DNA from: Actinomycetes bacterium
GTDB lineage: Bacteria; Actinomycetota; Acidimicrobiia; Acidimicrobiales; RAAP-2
Length of the DNA: 5,083 nt
Assembly: GCA_021800645.1 (NCBI GenBank)
Contig: JAJYYT010000178.1
Coordinates: 1 to 5,083, forward strand
Reading direction: 5' to 3'
Shown here one piece after another: positions 1 to 5,083 of the stretch. The stretch's first letter is position 1; each line of letters starts with the position of its first letter. Position numbers and translations under genes: made by a program. Under the pieces are notes generated by a model, which searched no databases, was not told the DNA's origin, and worked only from the letters and a program-made list of their open reading frames with translations.

Positions 1-1464
1 GACGAACGGCTCGAGACCCAACCAGGTCGCGCCCTCTCCTCCCATCTGGGCCTTCGTCACGATGTTCCCGACCCTGCGCTCGTCCGCCCACGCGCTCAGC
101 GCGTGACAGCCGGTCCCGACGCCCACCAGCGCGCCTTGCGGCACCTGCGTGCTCGAGTTGTGCGGGCATCCCGAGCAGAAGAAGGGGGTGCGCTGCACCG
201 AGGCGACGGGGATCGTGGGACGCTCGGTACGTTGCGGGCGCAGTGCGGACTCGGGAACGCGCTGACGAAGGCGAGCGGCGACGATCCCAGCGAGATCAGA
301 GGACCGAAGGACCCCGAAGCCCGGAACGAGGGGCCCGCCCTGCTCGTCGCACCGCCCCACGATCCTCGGCGGATCGGCGGTCCCATAGAGCGCCTGACGG
401 AGGTACGGCTCGAGCAACGGCTGCTTCTCCTCGATGACGAGGATCTCGCGGAGCCCCCGTCCGAACGTGCGGAACGGGGACGGCTCCAAGGGATGGAGCA
501 TCTGGACGTGCATGAGGCGCACGCCGTAGCGCCGAAGAGCCGCTTCGTCCAGACCCAGGCGCTCCATCGCCGCGAGGACCTCCCGGTAGACGCTGCCGGC
601 GGCGACGATCCCCAGCCACGCGTCCTCCGTGTCCACCGCCACGTGGTTGAGCCCGGCGAGCCGCCCGTACTCGGCGGCAACGTCCGATCGCACGGTCGCG
701 ATCTCCTGCTCCGTCTGGACGGAGTCGGGAACGCACGGCGCCCGGACCGTCGGCACGTAGGAGCCGACGCCCGGCAGCGGGCCGGTCCCGACCCCGTGCA
801 GCGCGCCGGCCGACGCCGTGCCGAAGCCGTCGGCGACCGACGCGACGATCTTGAGCGCCGTCCAGAGACCCGAGGCGCGTGACAGCGCGACGCCGTGGGC
901 CCCCAGCGACAGGATCTCTTCCACCGTCCCGGGAAAGAGCACGGGAACGTGCAACGACGCGAGCGTGTGCTCGGAGGCGCTCGGGACCATCGAGGACTTG
1001 GGCGCCGGGTCGTCGCCCACGAACAGGAGCACACCCCCGTTGGAGGAGGCGCCGGTGAACTGGCCGTGCCACATGGCGTCGAGCGCCCTTCCGAGCCCCG
1101 GAGCCTTCCCGTACCAGGCACCGAGGACCCCGTCGTAGCGAGCCCCCTGGAAGCCCTGCGCCAGTTGGCTCCCGGCGACCGCCGTCGCAGCCAGCTCCTC
1201 GTTCTGCGCCGGCAGGTGCACCACGTCGAGCTCTGCCAGCAGCTCCTTGTGCCGGATCATCTCCTTGTCGAACCCGGCCAGGGGCGACCCCGGGTACCCC
1301 GAGACGAAGGCGGCCGTGTGAAGACCTGCCGCGCGGTCCCGGCGCATCGCGTCGAGCACCACGCGCACGAGCGCCTGGATCCCCGTCAGGAAGACATCCT
1401 CGCCCTCTGCCGCGTCCCTCGCTCCGGGGAGGAGCGCGAAGGTCCGGTCCGTTGAAGTCGTCAT
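1..1464 (-). CDS. Indolepyruvate ferredoxin oxidoreductase family protein, N-terminal part (cut by the left window edge)
   Basis: This open frame gives 488 residues and no stop before the window edge, so the 3' part is missing. The family oxidatively decarboxylates aryl-pyruvates or related 2-oxoacids to acyl-CoA using thiamine diphosphate (TPP), with ferredoxin as electron acceptor, in the cytoplasm. Family marks seen: SGYPGSPLAGFD (about 55-66), NEELAATAV (88-96, carrying the conserved glutamate region of the pyrimidine-binding TPP domain), GAWYGKAPG (115-123), GDDPAPKSS (150-158), GIVAAGSVY (285-293), VIEEKQPLLE (343-352), FFCSGCPHN (428-436) with a CxxC pair, GTGCH (450-454) and MGGEGATW (474-481). 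The second TPP motif (GDG type) and the gamma-type domain should lie past the edge; fused members run to about 1,100-1,200 residues. The chosen start is ATG at 1464, which overlaps the upstream stop as ATGA and has GAGG 10 nt upstream; ATG at 1473 would add three residues but has no usable ribosome site. Family assignment is firm; the exact substrate is not. Confidence 0.9.
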   Translation of the reverse strand, partial: MTTSTDRTFALLPGARDAAEGEDVFLTGIQALVRVVLDAMRRDRAAGLHTAAFVSGYPGSPLAGFDKEMIRHKELLAELDVVHLPAQNEELAATAVAGSQLAQGFQGARYDGVLGAWYGKAPGLGRALDAMWHGQFTGASSNGGVLLFVGDDPAPKSSMVPSASEHTLASLHVPVLFPGTVEEILSLGAHGVALSRASGLWTALKIVASVADGFGTASAGALHGVGTGPLPGVGSYVPTVRAPCVPDSVQTEQEIATVRSDVAAEYGRLAGLNHVAVDTEDAWLGIVAAGSVYREVLAAMERLGLDEAALRRYGVRLMHVQMLHPLEPSPFRTFGRGLREILVIEEKQPLLEPYLRQALYGTADPPRIVGRCDEQGGPLVPGFGVLRSSDLAGIVAARLRQRVPESALRPQRTERPTIPVASVQRTPFFCSGCPHNSSTQVPQGALVGVGTGCHALSAWADERRVGNIVTKAQMGGEGATWLGLEPFV

Positions 1465-2546
1465 CGTGCCCATGCCTCGTGCTCGCTGGTTGGGACATCC
1501 GTCGAGGCGTCGCGCCCGCCGTTCGGCCGCGGGACGCCCCGGACCGCGGGGAGGACCTCGCGTGCGAACCGCTCGAGCTGCCCCTCTTGGTCGAGGGAGG
1601 CGAAGCGGCAGATGAAGGTCGTGACCCCCGCCTGGCGGAACGCACGGAACCAGGCGGCCACCGTGTCGGCTGTGCCCGCGGGGCCCCAGTCGCCGAGCTG
1701 GACTGCGTCGCTGAAGCCCGGGTAGTACGCCCCGATGTACCGGCTCTGCTCGGCGAACGCGTCGGCGCTCGAGTCCCCGAGGGTGGTCGTCACCTGGTAC
1801 GCGACCTCGAACCCGTCGAGTGACCGGATCCGGCCGAGGGCCGAGACGAAGTCGGACACCTCCTCGGGGTGCGACGCCCGACAGCAGGTCAGCCACCCGT
1901 CTCCGAGGGTTGCGACCCGGGCCGCCGCCCTCGAGACGCCGCGCGCCTTGGCCGCTCCGATCGACGGGTTGGCCACGACCCAGATCGGCGGCGGCTTCTG
2001 GAGGGGCAGGAGCGGCTCGGGCTCGACGCCCGTCGAGAAGGCCACGTCGTCGAGGGAGAACTCCTGCCCGTGGTGGGTCACGCGCCCCTCGGACAACAGG
2101 GCGCGCAGGATCGCGAGGCCCTCCTCGAAGCGCACCATCCGCCGCCGGTGGTCGAGGCCGAGGATCTCGAACTCCTTCTTCACCCGCTCCTCGGCGATGT
2201 TCCCCGCACACGCGCCGAGCACCGTCCGTCCGTTCGAGACGACGTCCAGCGTCGACCACGCCTGGGCCAGCTGCACGGGGTTGCGGAGGGTCGTCACCAG
2301 GCATGCGGTCCCGAGCAGGACCGACTGCGTCCGCTGGGCCAGCGCGGCCAACAGCACCAGCGGCTCGTAACGAGGTCTTGCGACCAGGCTGTCCCCGACC
2401 CACACCGAGTCGAAGCCGGCTCGTTCCGCCGCCCGGCCCAGGTCGAGCAGGTCGGAGACCCCGTAGTCCGGGGCGATGAGCGCCTCTCGGTTGTTGAGGT
2501 TCACGCCGACGTGCACGGTGCCGTCCCTCGTCCCGGCGGTCGTCAC
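1461..2546 (-). CDS. LLM class flavin/F420-dependent oxidoreductase
   Basis: This is a complete 361-residue protein of the bacterial luciferase-like (LLM) TIM-barrel superfamily, a usual length for the family. Such enzymes use FMN or coenzyme F420 to oxidise, reduce or monooxygenate small substrates in the cytoplasm. Visible marks are the first strand VHVGVNL (11-17), GFDSVWVGDSL (44-54), the segment RPRYEPLVLLAALA (57-70), LLGTACL followed by LRNPVQLAQ (77-95), the LDxxSxGR turn LDVVSNGRTVLG (100-111), GDGWL (215-219), and a C-terminal helix/strand with AAWFRAFRQAGVTTFI (297-312). Residues 337-361 form a hydrophilic tail without clear family similarity. The chosen start is a GTG overlapping the hyuB stop as GTGA; an internal GTG at 2516 has a better ribosome site and would give 351 residues starting exactly at the first barrel strand. 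The cofactor (FMN or F420) cannot be settled from sequence alone. The stop overlaps the next start, implying coupled expression with the 2-oxoacid oxidoreductase. Confidence 0.9.
   Translation of the reverse strand: MTTAGTRDGTVHVGVNLNNREALIAPDYGVSDLLDLGRAAERAGFDSVWVGDSLVARPRYEPLVLLAALAQRTQSVLLGTACLVTTLRNPVQLAQAWSTLDVVSNGRTVLGACAGNIAEERVKKEFEILGLDHRRRMVRFEEGLAILRALLSEGRVTHHGQEFSLDDVAFSTGVEPEPLLPLQKPPPIWVVANPSIGAAKARGVSRAAARVATLGDGWLTCCRASHPEEVSDFVSALGRIRSLDGFEVAYQVTTTLGDSSADAFAEQSRYIGAYYPGFSDAVQLGDWGPAGTADTVAAWFRAFRQAGVTTFICRFASLDQEGQLERFAREVLPAVRGVPRPNGGRDASTDVPTSEHEAWAR
1475..1478 (-). promoter_or_regulatory. Ribosome binding site deciding the start of the 2-oxoacid oxidoreductase gene
   Basis: A GAGG on the minus strand lies 10 nt before the ATG at 1464 and only 1 nt before the ATG at 1473. 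The spacing therefore favours the ATG at 1464, which also forms the ATGA overlap with the preceding stop. The motif lies inside the end of the LLM gene, as expected for coupled translation. Confidence 0.5.
2524..2529 (-). promoter_or_regulatory. Candidate ribosome binding site for an alternative LLM gene start
   Basis: GAGGGA on the minus strand sits 7 nt before a GTG codon at 2516-2514, near-ideal spacing. This codon begins the first beta strand of the LLM barrel (VHVGVNL), so translation may start here, 10 codons inside the GTGA-overlap start. The overlap start at 2546 has only a GGAG 10 nt upstream. Both starts are possible and the sequence does not decide. Confidence 0.4.
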
Positions 2547-4228
2547 GGGACGTCGACTCCGTAGAGCTCGTGGGCGCGTTCGGGCGTCACGCGACCCTGG
2601 CGGACGTCCTCGAGCACCTTTGCCCGCGGCCGTTCCGAAGGCGGGCCGACACCTCCGCTGCCGGAGCACCGGAAGCTCACCACGTCGCCACGTTGCAGGT
2701 GCACGACCTCCTTGGAGTGCAACCTCCGCTCAGCGGGCGCTCCCGGGTTCAGGACCGTCTCCCCGAGGACACCGTCCCTGCCTCCGAACAACCCGTAGGC
2801 GCTGAACACGTGACGGTCCGTCAGGTTCGACAGCACGACGTCGTCCGCCAGCATGCGGATGTCCTTGCGAACGCCCAGCCCGCCCCGGAACGTCCCCGCG
2901 CCGCCCGAGTCCGGAATGAGCTCGTACCGCTCGACGATGATCGGGTTCCTCGCCTCCTGCGCCTCCACCGGGATGTTCTCGACCGAGACGGTCGGCGGGA
3001 TGGCGTCGAGGCCGTCCTTGGAGGCTCGGGCGCCCACGCCTCCCATGACGTAGTCGTAGAAGACGAACGTGCGCCCGGTGTCGGGCTCGGCGCCTCCGAA
3101 GATCGGGTTCACCCACTGGCCGCTGGCGGCACAGACGCGGTCGGGCACGATCTTGGACAGCGCGCCGAACAGCAGCTCGACGATCCGCTGATTGAGGAGC
3201 GCACGACCGTTGAGCGCGGCCGGCTGCACGGGGTTGAAGAAGCACCCTGGCGGTGCCGTCACCCGGACGGGGCGGAGCTGCCCCTCGTTCTGCGGGATCG
3301 TGTCGCGGGTCGTGATGGCCTTCGCGACCCAGTAGCAGTACGCCCGCAGGTAGGACAGGGTGCAGTTCAGCGACGACGGAGTCTGCGGATCGGTGCCGCT
3401 GAAGTCGAACGTGAGGTTGCTGCCGCTGATCGTGACGGCAGCTTCCAACCTGATGGGAGGCGTGCCTGGCCCGTAGTCGTCGAGATGGTCGACGAACGTC
3501 GCGGTGCCGTCGGGAATGGCGAGCAGCTCGTGCCGGACCGCCTGCTCGGACCGCGTCAAGAACTCTTCTGCCGCGGCGTCGACGACGCGGGTGCCGGTGC
3601 GGGCATGGAACTGGCCGAGCTTGGTCGCACCCACGTGGAGCGCGGCGCGTTGCGCACGGATGTCGCCCAGGACGGCATCGGGCACGCGCACGTTCGCACC
3701 GATCAGGTCGAGGATCTCCCGCACCGGCTCGCCCTGACGGTACAGGCGCGTCGGCAGGAGGCGCAGCCCCTCCTGCACGCTGTCGGTGACGCCGACCACC
3801 GCCTGGCTCCCCGGTGCGGGGCCACCGATGTCGGTCAGGTGGATGCAGCTGACGACGAAGCCGACCAGCCGGTCGGCATCGAACGCGGGGCTCATCGCGA
3901 ACAGGTCGGGCAGATGGCCCGAGCCCATGTACGGGTCGTTGAGCACGATGACGTCGCCCGGCGCCAGCGACGTCGCCGGGTAGGCGCCCAGCATGTTCCG
4001 GACCACGTGCGGCATCGCTCCGAGGTGGGCCGGGCTCCGGTTCGCCTGGGCCAGCATGCGGCCGGTCGCGTCGAACACCGCGGTCGAATAGTCCCCGCCC
4101 TCGCGTACCTGGTCGGAGAAGGCGCAGCGCTGCTGAGCCTCTGCCATCTCCTCTGCGATCGCCGCCAGCCGTCCCCAGACGACCGCGACGGTCAGGGGGT
4201 CCACGTCGACGCCGCCTTCGGCGCTCAT
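2543..4228 (-). CDS. hyuB: Hydantoinase B/oxoprolinase family protein (HyuB-type subunit)
   Basis: This complete 561-residue protein is close to the usual 510-580 of the HyuB family. With HyuA it forms an ATP-dependent cytoplasmic complex; relatives include N-methylhydantoinase, 5-oxoprolinase and the acetone/acetophenone carboxylases. Marks in order: DPLTVAVVWGRLAAIAEEM near the N-terminus (10-28), DYSTAVFD with GRMLAQ (46-61), the signature DVIVLNDPYMGSGHLPD (92-108) whose Asp and His residues sit in the conserved core, HLTDIGGPAPGS (130-141), LNCT.SYLRAY (287-297), NPIIVERYEL (428-437), DSGGAGTFRGGLG (440-452), FGGRDG (481-486) and the glycine-rich SGSGGVGPPSERP (522-534). The tail VLEDVRQGRVTPERA...YGV (538-558) is typical of the family. 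The ATG overlaps the hyuA stop as ATGA, which supports this start and translational coupling. No key motif is missing, so the subunit looks functional. Subunit type is certain; the reaction (hydrolysis or carboxylation) and substrate are unknown. Confidence 0.95.
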   Translation of the reverse strand: MSAEGGVDVDPLTVAVVWGRLAAIAEEMAEAQQRCAFSDQVREGGDYSTAVFDATGRMLAQANRSPAHLGAMPHVVRNMLGAYPATSLAPGDVIVLNDPYMGSGHLPDLFAMSPAFDADRLVGFVVSCIHLTDIGGPAPGSQAVVGVTDSVQEGLRLLPTRLYRQGEPVREILDLIGANVRVPDAVLGDIRAQRAALHVGATKLGQFHARTGTRVVDAAAEEFLTRSEQAVRHELLAIPDGTATFVDHLDDYGPGTPPIRLEAAVTISGSNLTFDFSGTDPQTPSSLNCTLSYLRAYCYWVAKAITTRDTIPQNEGQLRPVRVTAPPGCFFNPVQPAALNGRALLNQRIVELLFGALSKIVPDRVCAASGQWVNPIFGGAEPDTGRTFVFYDYVMGGVGARASKDGLDAIPPTVSVENIPVEAQEARNPIIVERYELIPDSGGAGTFRGGLGVRKDIRMLADDVVLSNLTDRHVFSAYGLFGGRDGVLGETVLNPGAPAERRLHSKEVVHLQRGDVVSFRCSGSGGVGPPSERPRAKVLEDVRQGRVTPERAHELYGVDVP

Positions 4229-5083
4229 CCCGGATCCCCCACGTGCACGAGCAGCGCTCCGTCTGGCGCCACCTCGACCGTGTCACCGGGGAGCGCGACC
4301 GTCGTCGTCGTCGTCTCGGTCACGAGGCACGGTCCGGTCATGGTGTCGCCGGGCCGCAGGTCGGATCGACGATGCACGTCGACGTCGACCAGACCCGTCT
4401 CGGGGTAGTAGACGGTCCGCCGGCCAGGTGCCCGGGGCCGCGCACCGTCGGCGTGCGCCGGAGCGGGGGCCCGCTCTGCCCGGCTCCGCACGAGTGCCAC
4501 GTGCCAGGTGACGACCTCGACCGGATGCTCGACTTCGGCGTAACCGTAGGCTTGGCGGTAGCGCTCGTGGAACGCCTCGGCGATCCGCGGCGGGTCGGCG
4601 GTCGCCACGTCGATGGGCACGAGGAACTCGTAGCCTTGGCCGGCGTAGCGCATTCCGAGCGTGCAGACGGCGGTCACGTCGCCACCCGCGCCGAACGAGC
4701 TCGCACCGGCCTGGTCGACGAGGTCGTTCAGGATCGTCTTGCACCGGGGACCGGCGTCGGCGTCGTCCAGTTGCAGACGGGCGGTGCGGGTCAGCTCCAC
4801 CGAGGCCGAGGCTTCCAGGAGCCCGCGAGCGGAGCCGCCGCTCGCCGCACGCGGCACGACGGCAACCCGCACTCCCAGCGCCCGCGCCAGCCGGGGCCCG
4901 TGCACCGGGCCCCCACCGCCGAGGCAGACGAGCGCGTGCGCACGCGGGTCGAAGCCGCGGTTGATCGACACGAGGCGGATGGCGTTCTCCATGTCCAGGG
5001 TCGCCACCTCGTGGATCCCCCACGCGGCCCGCACCCGGTCGACCCCGAGGGAGGCCGCGAGCCCGTCCACGGCCGCTGCCGCG
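4225..5083 (-). CDS. hyuA: Hydantoinase/oxoprolinase family protein, C-terminal part (HyuA-type subunit, 5' end outside the window)
   Basis: The frame is open to the right edge and gives the last 285 codons; an internal ATG at 5070 is not the start. Complete HyuA proteins have about 650-720 residues, so the N-terminal ATPase part (about 400 residues) is missing here. Counting from the edge, visible marks are MENAIRLVSINRGFDPRAHALV (31-52, split by no gap), the glycine loop LGGGGPVHG (54-62), VAVVPRAASGGSARGLLEA (73-91), MRYAGQGYEFLVP (144-156), F..RY...YGY (171-181) with the following VEVVTWHV strand (188-195), the late GDTMTGPCLVTE (245-256), a run of five threonines (257-261) and LPGDTVEV (264-271). 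The family usually reads GGAGPLH and P.PG..SA.G in the first two loops, so this copy is somewhat divergent. HyuA supplies the ATP-dependent activation of the substrate for the HyuB partner encoded next. The stop overlaps the hyuB ATG. Family assignment is firm; substrate unknown. Confidence 0.92.
   Translation of the reverse strand, partial: AAAAVDGLAASLGVDRVRAAWGIHEVATLDMENAIRLVSINRGFDPRAHALVCLGGGGPVHGPRLARALGVRVAVVPRAASGGSARGLLEASASVELTRTARLQLDDADAGPRCKTILNDLVDQAGASSFGAGGDVTAVCTLGMRYAGQGYEFLVPIDVATADPPRIAEAFHERYRQAYGYAEVEHPVEVVTWHVALVRSRAERAPAPAHADGARPRAPGRRTVYYPETGLVDVDVHRRSDLRPGDTMTGPCLVTETTTTTVALPGDTVEVAPDGALLVHVGDPG

Noticed and set aside
103..882. A 259-codon plus-strand frame at the left end
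   Set aside because: It is antisense to the indolepyruvate oxidoreductase-family gene and shows no family features.
296..1645. A 449-codon minus-strand frame, and another at 96-1121
   Set aside because: Both translations are Arg/Ser/Gly/Pro-rich low-complexity sequence. The adjacent frame (1-1464) carries all the 2-oxoacid oxidoreductase motifs.
2547..2669. N-terminal extension of the LLM protein to an ATG at 2669
   Set aside because: The 41 extra residues are Arg/Gly/Pro-rich, overlap the 3' end of hyuB out of frame, and do not resemble an LLM N-terminus or a signal peptide.
2730..4286. A 518-codon minus-strand frame overlapping hyuB
   Set aside because: It is an out-of-frame shadow of HyuB with Arg-rich composition and no domain.
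2570..4408. A 612-codon plus-strand open frame antisense to hyuB and the end of hyuA
   Set aside because: Its translation is rich in Arg, Asp, Val, Gly and His with no recognisable domain, while the opposite strand encodes an unmistakable HyuB. Long antisense frames are expected at this GC content.
1..5083. Possible promoter, terminator, RNA gene, CRISPR array or mobile element
   Set aside because: There is no non-coding gap in which to place a promoter or terminator, and I saw no tRNA-like fold, direct repeat array, transposase or inverted-repeat ends.

Overview
The window is very GC-rich (roughly 70% by eye) and is filled end to end by four minus-strand genes with no real intergenic space. 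The GC content, GTG/ATG starts, 4-base stop/start overlaps and a luciferase-like flavin/F420 oxidoreductase suggest a high-GC bacterium, most likely an actinobacterium or an uncultured actinobacterial relative. This is inference; nothing in the window fixes the taxon.

Layout in transcription order (right to left): (1) the C-terminal 285 codons of a HyuA-type hydantoinase/oxoprolinase subunit, entering from beyond the right edge (4225-5083); (2) a complete HyuB-type subunit (2543-4228); (3) a complete LLM (luciferase-like monooxygenase) class flavin/F420-dependent oxidoreductase (1461-2546); (4) the N-terminal 488 residues of a large indolepyruvate:ferredoxin oxidoreductase-family protein that runs off the left edge (1-1464). 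Each stop codon overlaps the next start by four bases (ATGA, GTGA, ATGA), so this is one translationally coupled transcription unit. Its promoter and terminator lie outside the window.

How the genes may work together: HyuA and HyuB form an ATP-dependent complex that opens lactam or cyclic imide rings, or in related complexes carboxylates ketones. LLM enzymes oxidise or reduce small organic substrates with FMN or F420. The indolepyruvate oxidoreductase family oxidatively decarboxylates 2-oxoacids to acyl-CoA with ferredoxin as acceptor. Together they look like part of a catabolic operon for a nitrogen heterocycle or an aromatic/branched carboxylic acid. One specific but speculative reading is an indole-acetate or aryl-pyruvate route, because lactam opening by a hydantoinase-like enzyme is known in anaerobic indoleacetate breakdown. 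The substrate cannot be read from the sequence.

No RNA gene, mobile element, CRISPR array, long repeat or terminator was recognised. The other long open frames on both strands are GC-driven shadows of these four genes.
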